Below, piece by piece: positions 31,005 through 40,203 of a DNA stretch of 64,000 bases. Origin of the DNA: Vulcanimicrobiota bacterium (GTDB lineage Bacteria > Vulcanimicrobiota > Vulcanimicrobiia > Vulcanimicrobiales > Vulcanimicrobiaceae). A program made the position numbers and the translations under genes. Position 1 is the first letter of the stretch. Each line of letters begins with the position of its first letter. The notes under the pieces are model-generated. The model saw only the letters and a program-made list of their open reading frames with translations. It ran no database searches and was not told the origin of the DNA. The stretch is from the NCBI GenBank assembly GCA_003168375.1, contig PMSI01000003.1:310001-374000 (forward strand). The letters are read 5' to 3'.

Positions 31005-31451
31005 GTGAGCATCAAGGACGACGTCACGGCGGATATGAAAGACGCGATGCGCGCGCGTGACCAGGTTCGCCTGGACACGCTGCGCAGCGTCATTTCGGCG
31101 TTCAACTACCGCCGGATCGAAGCGGGCGCGGAGCTCTCCGAACCCGATCAGCTGGCGGTCGTTCAGAAGCTCGTCAAGCAGCGCGCGGACTCGATCGAGC
31201 AGTTCAGCAAAGCCGGCCGCACCGAGCTGGCCGACAAGGAGTCCCGCGAGCGCGAGATCCTGCTGAAGTACCTCCCGGCGCAGAAGACCCCGGACGAGAT
31301 CAGGACGGTCGTCCGCGCGGCGCTTGCGGCGCTGCCGCCCGACGGGCGCAACCAGGGTGCGGTGATGAAGGCCGTGATCCCGCAGCTCAAGGGGCTGGCC
31401 GACGGAAACGCGGTGCGGCAGATCGTCGGCGAGGAGCTCGCCTCAGCGTAA
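31005..31451 (+). CDS. yqeY: GatB/YqeY domain protein
   Basis: A 148-residue YqeY protein, related to the C-terminal tRNA-binding domain of GatB. It has the typical MKDAMRARDQVRLDTLRSVISA start and the EREILLKYLPAQ segment. The function is not settled; a tRNA-related role is likely. It begins with GTG, 6 bases after rpsU, and the pair is widely conserved. Confidence 0.93.
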   Translation: MSIKDDVTADMKDAMRARDQVRLDTLRSVISAFNYRRIEAGAELSEPDQLAVVQKLVKQRADSIEQFSKAGRTELADKESREREILLKYLPAQKTPDEIRTVVRAALAALPPDGRNQGAVMKAVIPQLKGLADGNAVRQIVGEELASA

Positions 31452-31481
31452 CCTGCCGCGCGCGGGGAGGTAGTCCTCAGC

Positions 31482-32780
31482 GTGATCGCCCGCAGAATCG
31501 TCGCCCTGGTCTGCCTCCTCGCCGGAGCCGGTTCCGCCTGGGCGGCGGCCTCCGCGGCTCCGCGGGGCGGCGGCGTCGTCGTCATCCCGATCACCGGGAC
31601 GATCGACGAGGGGATGGCGCATCTCGTCGAGCGCGCCGTGGCCGAGGCGAAGGACGAACATGCCCGCGCGATCGTGCTCGACGTCAACACCTTCGGCGGC
31701 CTGGTCTCGGCGGCGACCGAGATCCGCGACGCGCTGCTCGGCAGCGAGGTCCCGGTCGACGCGTACGTGCGGCGCGCCTGGTCCGCCGGCGCGCTGGTGA
31801 CGCTCGCGGCGTCGCGCATCACGATCGCGCCGGGGGGGTCCATCGGCGACGCCCAGCCGATTCCCAAGACGGTGAAGACCGTATCGGCGCTGCGCAGCGA
31901 GTTCGAGTCGACGGCGGCACGGTTCCACCGCGACACGCGGCTGGCCGGTGCGATGGTCGACGCCACCGTCGATGCGCCTCCGTACAAGGCGCCGGGCGCG
32001 ATCCTCACCCTCACCGCGGATCAGGCGCACGGCGCCGGATTCTCCGAGGCGACGGTCGCCTCGTTCGACGCGGCTATGGCGCGCTTCGGCCTGGCCGGCG
32101 CGCCGCGCACCAGCGCAGCGTACACGCTCGCCGAGCAGATCGCGCGAATCGCGACCGATCCGAACGTGAGCGGCTTCCTGCTGACGATCGGGTTCCTCGG
32201 GCTGCTGATCGAGCTGCAGACCCTGCACGGCATCGCCGGCGCGGTCGGCGCGAGTGCCCTCGCGCTGTTCTTCGGCACGCACGTCTACGCCGGATTCTCG
32301 AACGGTTTGGTCGTCGCACTCGCCCTGGTGGGTCTGCTGCTGATCCTGTTCGAGCTGCACGTGCTTCCAGGCCACGGAATCGCCGGGACGCTCGGTGCCT
32401 TGATTCTGGTCGCGTCGGTGCTGCTGGCGTTCGGCTTGCCGTTTTTCGTCGGCGCGCTGCAGGCGCTCGCGCTCGCGATCGTGCTGACGATCGCGGTTTT
32501 CTGGCTGCTGCAGCGAGTGCTGCCCGAGAACGCCTTCATGAAGCGCCTGATGTTCGCCGGGACGCAGGGTCCCGACTACGTCGCGAGCCTCGACCATCGC
32601 CACCTGCTCGGCGCCTCCGGCACCGCGCTCTCGTTCCTGCGTCCGGCCGGTGTCGCGACGTTCGGCAACGCTCGCGTCGACGTGCTGACGGAGGGGGAGT
32701 TCGTCCCTGCCGGAACACCGGTCCGGGTCACCCGCGTCGAAGGTGCGCGGATATTCGTGCGCCCTGAAGCGGCGCCGTAG
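31482..32780 (+). CDS. NfeD-type membrane serine protease
   Basis: A 432-residue NfeD1b protein. After a signal peptide comes a ClpP-like protease domain with the nucleophile in [16 protein letters not shown] and a downstream Lys in IPKTVKT, matching the Ser-Lys dyad of the archaeal PH1510 type. Four or so membrane helices (about residues 225-345) and a C-terminal OB-fold domain ([25 protein letters not shown]) follow. NfeD proteins are encoded with flotillin-like partners, as here with floA, and are thought to act on membrane-domain proteins. Confidence 0.9.
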   Translation: MIARRIVALVCLLAGAGSAWAAASAAPRGGGVVVIPITGTIDEGMAHLVERAVAEAKDEHARAIVLDVNTFGGLVSAATEIRDALLGSEVPVDAYVRRAWSAGALVTLAASRITIAPGGSIGDAQPIPKTVKTVSALRSEFESTAARFHRDTRLAGAMVDATVDAPPYKAPGAILTLTADQAHGAGFSEATVASFDAAMARFGLAGAPRTSAAYTLAEQIARIATDPNVSGFLLTIGFLGLLIELQTLHGIAGAVGASALALFFGTHVYAGFSNGLVVALALVGLLLILFELHVLPGHGIAGTLGALILVASVLLAFGLPFFVGALQALALAIVLTIAVFWLLQRVLPENAFMKRLMFAGTQGPDYVASLDHRHLLGASGTALSFLRPAGVATFGNARVDVLTEGEFVPAGTPVRVTRVEGARIFVRPEAAP

Positions 32781-32790
32781 GAGCGCATAT

Positions 32791-33798
32791 ATGGGTACAT
32801 TTATCTTGGTCGTGATAACGGTCGCGCTGCTGGTCGGCGTCGCGCTGTTCTTCTACTACTTCCCGATCGGTCTGTGGATCCGCACCGTCGCGGCCGGGGT
32901 TCCGCTCTCGATCGGCTCGCTGATCCGGATGCGGATCATCGGCGTTCCGGCCGGTTTACTGGTTTCGAACCTGGTCCGCGCACGCAAGGCCGGGGTCCCG
33001 CTCACCGTCGACCAACTGCAATCGCACATCCTGGCCGGCGGCAACGTCGACAAGGTGGTGCTCGCGATGATCGCCGCGCAGCGTGCGCAGATCCCGCTGG
33101 AATGGCAGCGGGCGGCGGCGATCGACCTCGCCGGCCGCGACGTGCTCGAAGCGCTACAGACCTCGGTGAATCCGAAAGTGATCGAGACGCCGCTGTTTCA
33201 GGGCGTCGCGCAGAACGGCATCCAGCTGAACGTCAAAGCGCGGATCACGGTGCGCTCCAACCTCGACCGCTACGTCGGCGGCGCCGGCGAACCGACGATC
33301 GTCGCGCGCGTCGGCGAAGGCGTCGTCAGCGCGGTCGGCGCGGCGATCGACCACAAACAGGTGCTGGAATACCCCGACCGCATCTCCAAGGCAGTGCTGG
33401 CGAAAGGTCTCGACGCCGGAACGGCATTCGAGATCGTCTCGATCGACATCGCCGACGTCGACGTCGGAAAAAACATCGGCGCCGATCTGCAGACATCCCA
33501 GGCCGAAGCCGATCGCAGGATTGCGCAGGCGAAAGCGGCGGAGCGGCAGTACGCGGCGCAGGCGGCGGAGCAGGAGATGAAGGCCGAGACCCAGCGGATG
33601 CGCGCCAAGGTCGTCGAGGCCGAGGCGAAAATCCCTGAAGCGATCGCCGAGGCGTTTCGCGCCGGCAACCTCGGCGTGATGGACTACTACAAGCTCAACA
33701 ACATCAAGGCCGATACCGAGATGCGCGGTGCGATCGGCACGAGCGTCGTGCCCGACGGCACGAACCCGCCGCCGGCGAGCACCGCGCCGCCGCAGTGA
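32791..33798 (+). CDS. floA: Flotillin-like protein FloA
   Basis: A 335-residue FloA of the UPF0365 type. It has an N-terminal membrane segment, the characteristic [22 protein letters not shown] stretch, a SPFH-like core, and a Glu/Ala-rich coiled region (about 225-300). It organises functional membrane domains. The ATG has AGGAG 7 bases upstream, inside the end of the NfeD gene. The last 25 residues are Pro/Thr-rich. The stop overlaps the next GTG by 4 bases. Confidence 0.95.
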   Translation: MGTFILVVITVALLVGVALFFYYFPIGLWIRTVAAGVPLSIGSLIRMRIIGVPAGLLVSNLVRARKAGVPLTVDQLQSHILAGGNVDKVVLAMIAAQRAQIPLEWQRAAAIDLAGRDVLEALQTSVNPKVIETPLFQGVAQNGIQLNVKARITVRSNLDRYVGGAGEPTIVARVGEGVVSAVGAAIDHKQVLEYPDRISKAVLAKGLDAGTAFEIVSIDIADVDVGKNIGADLQTSQAEADRRIAQAKAAERQYAAQAAEQEMKAETQRMRAKVVEAEAKIPEAIAEAFRAGNLGVMDYYKLNNIKADTEMRGAIGTSVVPDGTNPPPASTAPPQ

Positions 33799-34295
33799 CC
33801 ACCGACGACTCCCTGAAAATCGGGATCGGCGCGCTCATCTTGGTGATCGCGCTGGTCAGGAGCGTGGTCCGCGCCACGAAGCGCGCCGGCCAGGCCGCCG
33901 CGCCGCGCACTGCCGCGCCGGCCCCTGTCGCGCCGCCCTCCGCCCCGCAGCAGCGCGTCGCGGCGATGCTCGCGGAGATGCAGCGGCGCGGGATCACGCC
34001 GCCGCCCGCGCTGCAGGCGATCGCCGCGCGGGAGGGCGTACCGGCACCCCCGCCGGTCCGTCCGCCGCCACCGCCGCAGCAGCACCGCCACGCCCGGCCC
34101 GAACGGCCGCCGGATCAGGGCAGCCGCCCGCCCGCCGAGGTTCGGGGGAGCGTGTTCCGGGCGCCGGCAACGCTCGCCACGGCGCCCGCCGGATCCACGG
34201 GACGGATGGTGGCCGACGCGTTCTCCGACCCGGCGCACGCCCGTAACGCGGTGATCCTGGCCGAGATTCTGGGTCCGCCCGTCGCCCTGCGGTGA
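33795..34295 (+). CDS. Small membrane-anchored protein of unknown function
   Basis: A 166-residue protein with one N-terminal membrane helix ([18 protein letters not shown]), a basic start of the soluble part and a long Ala/Pro-rich middle. A short folded end contains [30 protein letters not shown], which recalls the C-terminal helices of FloA-linked accessory proteins but has no family that I recognise. It overlaps the floA stop by 4 bases, so it probably serves with NfeD and FloA. Confidence 0.65.
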   Translation: MTTDDSLKIGIGALILVIALVRSVVRATKRAGQAAAPRTAAPAPVAPPSAPQQRVAAMLAEMQRRGITPPPALQAIAAREGVPAPPPVRPPPPPQQHRHARPERPPDQGSRPPAEVRGSVFRAPATLATAPAGSTGRMVADAFSDPAHARNAVILAEILGPPVALR

Positions 34296-34331
34296 CAACT
34301 TCGCGCCGCCGAAACGCGTTGTAGCGAGGAG

Positions 34332-35285
34332 ATGCCGTCGATCACCAGCGAGGCGACGTTCGACCTCGGCGGGCTCTCCGATCCGCTCCGCTTCTGCGGA
34401 TACCGCGACCAAAACCTCAACGCGCTCGAAGCGCTCGTCCCGGTGGTGCTGCGGCTCGACGGCGACCGTGTCCACGTCAGCGGCGACCAGCGGGCCGTGC
34501 GCCGCGCCGAGCAGGTTCTTGCCGCGATGCTGACCGCCGCGCGCGGCGGCGCGCAGGTCACCCCGGACGACGTCGCGCTCGCGGCACGGGCCGCCGGCGA
34601 GCGCGGGATACCCCCGACCCTCGCCGTCACCGCGCGCGGCCGGGAAGTGCGGCCGAAGACGGACGGTCAACGGGCGCTGGTCGGGGCGATTGCCGCCAAC
34701 ACGCTCACCTTCGCGATCGGACCCGCCGGTACCGGAAAGACGTTTCTCGCGATCGTCATGGCGGTGCGGGCGCTCAAGAACCGCGAGGTGTCGCGGATCG
34801 TCCTCTCGCGCCCGGCGGTCGAGGCGGGCGAGAAGCTCGGTTTCCTGCCCGGCGATCTGAAAGAGAAAGTCGATCCGTACCTACGGCCTCTCTACGACGC
34901 GCTGCAGGAGCTGCTCGAAAACGGCATGACCGAAAAGTATCTGGAACGCGGAACGATCGAGGTCGCGCCGCTGGCGTACATGCGCGGCCGCACCCTGGCG
35001 GACGCGTTCGTGATCCTGGACGAGGCGCAGAACGCGACGCCCGAACAACTCAAGATGTTCCTCACCCGGCTCGGCGCGAACGCGAAGATGGTCGTGACCG
35101 GCGACGACACGCAGATCGACCTTCCGCGCGGGATGCGCAGCGGGATCCACGACGTCGAGCGGCTCTTCGCGGAGATCGACGATATCGGGATCGTGCGCCT
35201 CGACGAGAACGATGTCGTGCGGCACCCGCTGGTCGGGCGCCTCGTCGCGGCGTACGCGCGCGTCTCGCGCGAGCGCGACGCCTAA
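34332..35285 (+). CDS. phoH: PhoH-like ATPase
   Basis: A 317-residue PhoH protein (PhoH1 type). An N-terminal KH-like region precedes the ATPase core, with Walker A GPAGTGKTFLAIVMA, the RPAVEAGEKLGFLPGDLKEKVDPY block, and Walker B VILDEAQNATPEQLKMFLTR. It is an RNA-linked ATPase/helicase-type protein often paired with the rRNA endonuclease YbeY, which follows at once here. Confidence 0.95.
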   Translation: MPSITSEATFDLGGLSDPLRFCGYRDQNLNALEALVPVVLRLDGDRVHVSGDQRAVRRAEQVLAAMLTAARGGAQVTPDDVALAARAAGERGIPPTLAVTARGREVRPKTDGQRALVGAIAANTLTFAIGPAGTGKTFLAIVMAVRALKNREVSRIVLSRPAVEAGEKLGFLPGDLKEKVDPYLRPLYDALQELLENGMTEKYLERGTIEVAPLAYMRGRTLADAFVILDEAQNATPEQLKMFLTRLGANAKMVVTGDDTQIDLPRGMRSGIHDVERLFAEIDDIGIVRLDENDVVRHPLVGRLVAAYARVSRERDA

Positions 35286-35786
35286 TTGGTCTACCTCGCG
35301 AACAAGACGCGCGGGACCGGGCTCGACACGCGCGCGCTCGTGCGCGTCCTCGAGGCGCTGTTGGCGGAGATCGGCGAGCGGGGGACGAGTGTCTCGCTGA
35401 CGTTCGTGCGGGACGCTCCGATGCGCGCGCTCAATCGCGAGCACCGCGGAAAGGACGCGCCGACCGACGTGCTCAGCTTCCCGATCTACCCGCCGGATGC
35501 GTTCGACCGCGGCGGTCGCACGCGGCCACGCCCCTACGAGCATCAGGGCCCTGAGCGCATGCTCGGCGACATCGTCGTCAGCGTGGACACCGCGAACCGG
35601 CAGGCCGAGGACTACGGCGCGCCGCTGCAGCGCGAGGTCCAGCGGCTGCTGATCCACGCGGTGCTCCACCTGGCCGGGCACGACCACGTCGAAGCCCGCG
35701 AGCGCGCGGCGATGGAGGCGGAAGAACGGCGTTTGGCGGACTCGGTCGGCATGCCGTGGCCGTATCCCGAGTCGGTGGCGCGATGA
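35286..35786 (+). CDS. ybeY: Endoribonuclease YbeY
   Basis: A 166-residue zinc metallo-endoribonuclease that matures the 3' end of 16S rRNA and takes part in ribosome quality control. The metal motif is complete: HAVLHLAGHDH. DAPTDVLSFPIYP is the other conserved block. The TTG start follows the phoH stop directly. The stop overlaps the next ATG (ATGA). Confidence 0.95.
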   Translation: MVYLANKTRGTGLDTRALVRVLEALLAEIGERGTSVSLTFVRDAPMRALNREHRGKDAPTDVLSFPIYPPDAFDRGGRTRPRPYEHQGPERMLGDIVVSVDTANRQAEDYGAPLQREVQRLLIHAVLHLAGHDHVEARERAAMEAEERRLADSVGMPWPYPESVAR

Positions 35787-37279
35787 TCCGTTCCCTGTGC
35801 GCGGTCGGGCTCGCCGGCGCGCTGATCGTGGCTGGACCGCTCGCCGCCGCGCCGGCGCCGGGCGCGGTGCCGGCACGCGCGCATTGGCCGGTCCGGGGCG
35901 CCGACGACGAGACGCAGCGTTTGATCGACCGCGGCGTGATGATGCTCTACGCCTTCGACGTGGGCGAGGCGCGCGTCGCGTTCGGTGAAGCGCTCAAGAA
36001 GAATCCCGACGCCGCGCTGGCCTACTGGGGTCAGGCCGAGGCCGACACGATCGACATCAATCAACCGCAGACCGCCGCCGGCGACCGGCGTGGTGCGCTC
36101 GCGGTCGTCGAGGGCCGCGCGCATCTCGAGCATGCGAGCGAGGTCGAGCGGATGCTGGTCGACGCGATCGCCAAGCGCTACGGATCCGGAACGAAGAAGG
36201 AGCGCTTCACGCGCTATGCCGATGCGCTGAGCGCGTGGACCAAGACGCATCGCGACGACGCGAACGTGCTCACCGTCGCCGCGTTCGCGATCTGGAACGG
36301 CGAAGACGCGTTCTTCGACGGGCACGACGCCCTCACGCCCAAAACGAAGGAGATGCTCGCCGATCTCGACGACGCGCTGCAGCTCGAGGCGACGAACCTC
36401 GGCGCGCACCACCTGCGCATCCACCTGCTCGAGGAGCTGCGCCGCGCGCACGAAGCCGTCCCGGACGCCGAAGCGCTCGGCTCGTACGGCTACCCGCCCG
36501 GCACCTCCCACCTGCCGCACATGGCCGGGCACATCTGGGCGCGTGTCGGCGAGTACACGCGCATGGTCGACGACAACCAGCGCGCGATCGCGAACGATCA
36601 AGCGTGGTTCGCGCTCGGCGACGGTCCGGGCCAGCAGTACATGAAGAGCTATCACGATCACGACGTCGACTTCGTGCTCTACGGCCTGACGACGGTCGGC
36701 CGCGACGACGACGTGCGCGCGTTCGTGAAAGGCGAGGACAGTTTCTCGCAGATCAAGACCGCGCTCCGGCTCCACGAGGACGAGCGCGTCGGCGAGCTCG
36801 CCAAGGGCGCGACGAGCGGATACGCTGGGTTCGCGGCGGCGTTTGCAGCGGCACGGCTCGGCGACGCCGCGACGGCTCATGCCGCCCGAGGCCGGCTCGT
36901 CGCGGAAGATCCGCTCGGCCCGCGCGCCGCGCTGCTGGAGGGCGCGATCGCACTCGGCTCGCACGACCTGGCCGCGCGGGTCGTGGCGTATGCTCGCGCC
37001 TACGACCGGACGAAGAACGATCTCCCCGGCGACCCGAAGAACTACTACCCGACGCCGATCGGCGAGGGGTACGGGGCCGCATTGCTGGGGGCGAATCAAG
37101 CGGCCGAAGCCGAGCGCGTCTTTAGCGCCGAGCTCAAGCGCTTTCCCAACGATCCGCATCTCGAGTGGGGGCTCGCCGAGGCCCTGCGCGCGCAAGGCAA
37201 GGACGACGCCGCGCCGCGCGCCGCCTACAAGTCGCATTGGAAGGGCAGTCGCGATCTCACCCTCGCCGCGCTCGGCTGA
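35783..37279 (+). CDS. Secreted TPR-repeat protein
   Basis: A 498-residue exported protein: a Sec signal peptide with cleavage near AAAPAPG, then helical repeats, such as GVMMLYAFDVGEARVAFGEALKKNPDAALAYWGQAEA, typical of tetratricopeptide units. Conserved-looking His-rich segments (GAHHLRIHLLEE, HLPHMAGHIWARVGEY) are a mark of a widespread TPR family found in periplasmic proteins of unknown role. It probably mediates protein-protein contacts. It interrupts the ybeY-dgkA pair seen in Firmicutes. Confidence 0.75.
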   Translation: MIRSLCAVGLAGALIVAGPLAAAPAPGAVPARAHWPVRGADDETQRLIDRGVMMLYAFDVGEARVAFGEALKKNPDAALAYWGQAEADTIDINQPQTAAGDRRGALAVVEGRAHLEHASEVERMLVDAIAKRYGSGTKKERFTRYADALSAWTKTHRDDANVLTVAAFAIWNGEDAFFDGHDALTPKTKEMLADLDDALQLEATNLGAHHLRIHLLEELRRAHEAVPDAEALGSYGYPPGTSHLPHMAGHIWARVGEYTRMVDDNQRAIANDQAWFALGDGPGQQYMKSYHDHDVDFVLYGLTTVGRDDDVRAFVKGEDSFSQIKTALRLHEDERVGELAKGATSGYAGFAAAFAAARLGDAATAHAARGRLVAEDPLGPRAALLEGAIALGSHDLAARVVAYARAYDRTKNDLPGDPKNYYPTPIGEGYGAALLGANQAAEAERVFSAELKRFPNDPHLEWGLAEALRAQGKDDAAPRAAYKSHWKGSRDLTLAALG

Positions 37280-37646
37280 GCCGCCGCCTCGCCGCCACTC
37301 GCTCGCAGCGGCATTCGGCTACGCCTGCGCTGGGCTCGCTGCCGCCTGGCGTTCGCAGCGGAACCTTCGCATCCAAGCGGCGATCGCCGCGATCGTGCTC
37401 GTCGCCGGCGCGCTCCTCCGCCTCTCGCCTTTGGGCTGGGCGGTCGTCGTCTTGGCGATCGCGCTGGTGCTCGCCGCGGAGCTCGGGAACACCGCAATCG
37501 AAGCGGTGGTCGACCTCGCGTCACCTGACGACCACCCGCTCGCGAAGCGTGCGAAGGACCTCGCCGCCGCCGGCGTGCTCGTCGCGTCGGCAGGCGCCGC
37601 GGCGGCCGGTGTGCTCGTCCTGGTCGCAACGCTCGCCGGGCGGTGA
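37254..37646 (+). CDS. dgkA: Diacylglycerol/undecaprenol kinase (DgkA family)
   Basis: A small membrane kinase of about 130 residues with three predicted helices. The family signature is clear: AFGYACAGLAAAWRSQRNLRIQ, then AAELGNTAIEAVVDLASPDDHPLAKRAKDLAAAGVL. It phosphorylates diacylglycerol or, in the Gram-positive branch that it resembles, undecaprenol. The frame has no ATG, GTG or TTG in a suitable place. ATC at 37254, with GGAAGGG 8 bases upstream, is the best candidate, overlapping the end of the TPR gene. Position after ybeY matches the Firmicutes order. Confidence 0.85.
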   Translation: MSPSPRSAEPPPRRHSLAAAFGYACAGLAAAWRSQRNLRIQAAIAAIVLVAGALLRLSPLGWAVVVLAIALVLAAELGNTAIEAVVDLASPDDHPLAKRAKDLAAAGVLVASAGAAAAGVLVLVATLAGR

Positions 37647-37664
37647 GCCCGGTCCGTGGGCGTG

Positions 37665-37673
37665 TGCTATAAT
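37665..37673 (+). promoter_or_regulatory. Extended -10 promoter element
   Basis: TGCTATAAT is a perfect -10 hexamer with the TGn extension, 60 bases before the start of the CBS-domain transporter gene. No convincing -35 is present, as is usual for extended -10 promoters. Confidence 0.55.
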
Positions 37674-37732
37674 GACCCCCGCTTGAGTACCGACCCGCTA
37701 CCTTCGGGCAGACGCCCGCGGACCTCGCCGCA

Positions 37733-39043
37733 ATGACGGCGGAGGCGCACTGGCCCGAGATCGTCGCGCTCGTCCTGCTGGTGGGCGCAGCCGCCTTCTT
37801 CGCGGCGTCGGAGGCGGCGATCGTCTCGCTCAACCGGATCCGGGCCCGCGCGCTGGCGGAGAAGAATATCCGCGGCTCGCGCCTGCTGCAGCGGCTGCTC
37901 GAGAACCGGAATCGGACGCTCACCTCCGTCCTGATCGGTTCGACCTTCGTTCTGCTGGCGGCAGACTCGCTCGCGACCGCACTGTTCATCCACTGGAACG
38001 TCCCAAACGCGGCGATCTGGTCGACGATCGTCATGACGGTGGTCCTGCTGCTGTTCGGCGAGATCTTGCCCAAGACGATCGCGGTCGGCTCCGGCGAACG
38101 CACCGCCCTGCGTCTGGCGCCGTTTCTGGCGTTCGTGACCCGGCTGGTCTCGCCGCTGACGACGGGCTTTCTCTGGATCACCGACAACCTGATCCGGCTC
38201 TTCGGCGGGACTCCGCACGTCGGACCGTACGTCACCGAAGACGACATCAAGACCCTGGTGAACGTCGGCGTCGAGCAGAACGTGCTCGAGGAGGAGGAGC
38301 GCGAGCTCATCCACTCGATCATCGAGTTCGGCGACACGATCGTGCGCGAGGTGATGACGCCGCGGACGAAGATGGTCACGCTCAGCGTCACCTCGTCGCC
38401 GCGGCGCGCGCTCGACCTGGTCATTGCGGAAGGCTACTCGAAGCTGCCCGTCTGGGAAGAGTCGGTCGACACGATCATCGGGGTCGTTCACGACCGCGAG
38501 TTGCTGATCTCGCTCGCGAACGGGGAGATCGCCTCGACGAGCCTGCGCTCGCTCATGCGGCCGCCGAAGCACGTCCCGGAGAACAAGCGCATCTCGGAGT
38601 TGCTGCGCGAGATGCAGCGCGAGAAGTTCTCGCTGGCGATCGTGCTCGACGAATACGGCGGGACCGCCGGACTGGTCACGATGGAAGACCTGCTCGAAGA
38701 GATCGTCGGCGAAATCCGCGACGAGCACGACGAAGGTGAAGAGGAGTCGATCCGGCACATCAGCGACGCAGAGGCCGTGGTCGAGGCCGGGACCAACATC
38801 GAGGATGTCAACAACGCGCTCCGCATCGATCTTCCTCATGAAGAGTTCGAGACGATCGGCGGGTACGTCGTCGGGCTGTTCGGGCGCTTGCCGCGCGAAG
38901 GCGAAGAGATCGAGGCCCCGGGCAGCGACGTGCGTCTGCGCGTCGACCGTACGCGCGGACCGCGCATTCTCACCGTCCGCGTGCTCACCGACCGACAAGC
39001 CGCCCGGGCGCACGAGGAAGAGGCCGCCGCCGCCCGTGAGTGA
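37733..39043 (+). CDS. CNNM/CorC-type transporter with CBS domains
   Basis: A 436-residue membrane protein of the hemolysin C/CorC family. The DUF21 (CNNM) domain of three or four helices spans about 10-180 (FFAASEAAIVSLNRIRARAL, LLLFGEILPKTIAV). A CBS pair follows (VREVMTPRTKMVTLSV, VLDEYGGTAGLVTMEDLLEEIVGEI), then a CorC/HlyC C-terminal domain. It is likely a Mg or Co transport/efflux protein. In the Firmicutes version of this cluster, cdd and era lie here instead. It is driven by its own promoter at 37665. Confidence 0.92.
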   Translation: MTAEAHWPEIVALVLLVGAAAFFAASEAAIVSLNRIRARALAEKNIRGSRLLQRLLENRNRTLTSVLIGSTFVLLAADSLATALFIHWNVPNAAIWSTIVMTVVLLLFGEILPKTIAVGSGERTALRLAPFLAFVTRLVSPLTTGFLWITDNLIRLFGGTPHVGPYVTEDDIKTLVNVGVEQNVLEEEERELIHSIIEFGDTIVREVMTPRTKMVTLSVTSSPRRALDLVIAEGYSKLPVWEESVDTIIGVVHDRELLISLANGEIASTSLRSLMRPPKHVPENKRISELLREMQREKFSLAIVLDEYGGTAGLVTMEDLLEEIVGEIRDEHDEGEEESIRHISDAEAVVEAGTNIEDVNNALRIDLPHEEFETIGGYVVGLFGRLPREGEEIEAPGSDVRLRVDRTRGPRILTVRVLTDRQAARAHEEEAAAARE

Positions 39044-39046
39044 CCG

Positions 39047-39796
39047 TTGCCGAGCCCCCCGCTGAACGAGCGCAGTTCGACCACCGATGCGATCGTGCTC
39101 CGCGCGCGCCCGCTCGGCGAGGCCGATCGCGTGTACGTGCTGCTGACGCGCTCGCGCGGCAAGGTCGACGCCGTCGCGAAGGGCGTGCGCCGGCCGCGCA
39201 GCTCGATGGGCGGACGTCTCGAACCGCTCGCGGAGGTGCACGTCGCGCTGCACCGCGGCCGTTCGCTCGACGTCATCACCGAGGTACGGACCGTGCTCTC
39301 GCACTGGACCGGGCTCGCTCGGCCGGATGCGCTGGCGACCGCGTCGCTGTTCGCGGAGACGATCGACCTGTTCTGCGAGCCGGAGCTCCCGCTCCCGGAG
39401 ATCTACGCGCTCTTGGCCGGGGCGATCGCCGCGGTGGCGGCGAGCGATGCTCCGGCTGCGCTCGTCCCGCGTTTCCAGCTGCGGCTGTTGCATGCGCTCG
39501 GGCTGGCGCCCGCCGGCGATGCGTGCGTGCGCTGCGGCGAAGGTTTTTACCAGCACGGCGCCTGGCTCGACCTCGAAGCGGGTGGGCTCGGCTGCGAGCG
39601 CTGCTACGGCGCGCGCGGGGATGCCCACGCGTTGGACGCCGAGGACGTCGGAAACTTTCGCGCGCTCGGTGCCGAGCGCGGCGCGGGGGCCGCGTTGCGC
39701 GCGACCCCGCAGGTCGCGCGCGCGGTCGACGACATCGTGACCTGGCACCTCGGTAAACGTCCCAAAGCCCGCGCATTGGTGTACGAGTTCTCGTGA
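39047..39796 (+). CDS. recO: DNA repair protein RecO
   Basis: A 249-residue RecO, which anneals single strands and loads RecA with RecR. It has the N-terminal OB fold (TTDAIVLRARPLGEADRVYVLLT, GKVDAVAKGVRRPRSSMGGRLEPL) and a zinc site with CVRCG and CERC. The start is TTG at 39047; the gap to the previous gene is three bases. The stop overlaps the next GTG. Confidence 0.93.
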   Translation: MPSPPLNERSSTTDAIVLRARPLGEADRVYVLLTRSRGKVDAVAKGVRRPRSSMGGRLEPLAEVHVALHRGRSLDVITEVRTVLSHWTGLARPDALATASLFAETIDLFCEPELPLPEIYALLAGAIAAVAASDAPAALVPRFQLRLLHALGLAPAGDACVRCGEGFYQHGAWLDLEAGGLGCERCYGARGDAHALDAEDVGNFRALGAERGAGAALRATPQVARAVDDIVTWHLGKRPKARALVYEFS

Positions 39797-40203
39797 GCGC
39801 GGTGATCGCGCTCGACGTCGGCACGAAACGCATCGGCGTGGCGGTCGGCGAAGGCACCTTCGCGTTCCCGCATTCGACGCTCGAGCGCACGAACGTTCGT
39901 GACGACGTCGTCGCGATCGTGGCGCTGGCGCGCGAACGCGGCGTGCGAACGATCGTGGTCGGCGATCCGCTGACGATGAGCGGCGAGCGCGCGCTGGCGA
40001 GCGAACGAATCGACGCCTTCGTCGCCCACCTCGAGCGCGCGTTCGACGGCGCGATCGAACGGATCGACGAGCGCCTGACCACCGCTGCCGCGCAGAAGGC
40101 GCTGATCGAAGCCGACGTCTCGCGCGCGAAGCGCAAGAAGGTCATCGACCAGCTCGCCGCCGTCGGGATCCTCGAGACGTGGCTAGCCCGCAGGCCGCGG
40201 TGA
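39793..40203 (+). CDS. ruvX: RuvX/YqgF-type nuclease (pre-16S rRNA processing)
   Basis: A 136-residue RNase H-like protein. The catalytic Asp lies in IALDVGTKRIGVAVG, and DERLTTAAAQKALIEADVSRAKRKKVIDQLAAVGIL is the typical second half. It is the putative Holliday-junction resolvase family, shown in E. coli (YqgF) to process the 5' end of 16S rRNA. It overlaps recO by 4 bases and mltG by 4 bases. Confidence 0.94.
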   Translation: MSAVIALDVGTKRIGVAVGEGTFAFPHSTLERTNVRDDVVAIVALARERGVRTIVVGDPLTMSGERALASERIDAFVAHLERAFDGAIERIDERLTTAAAQKALIEADVSRAKRKKVIDQLAAVGILETWLARRPR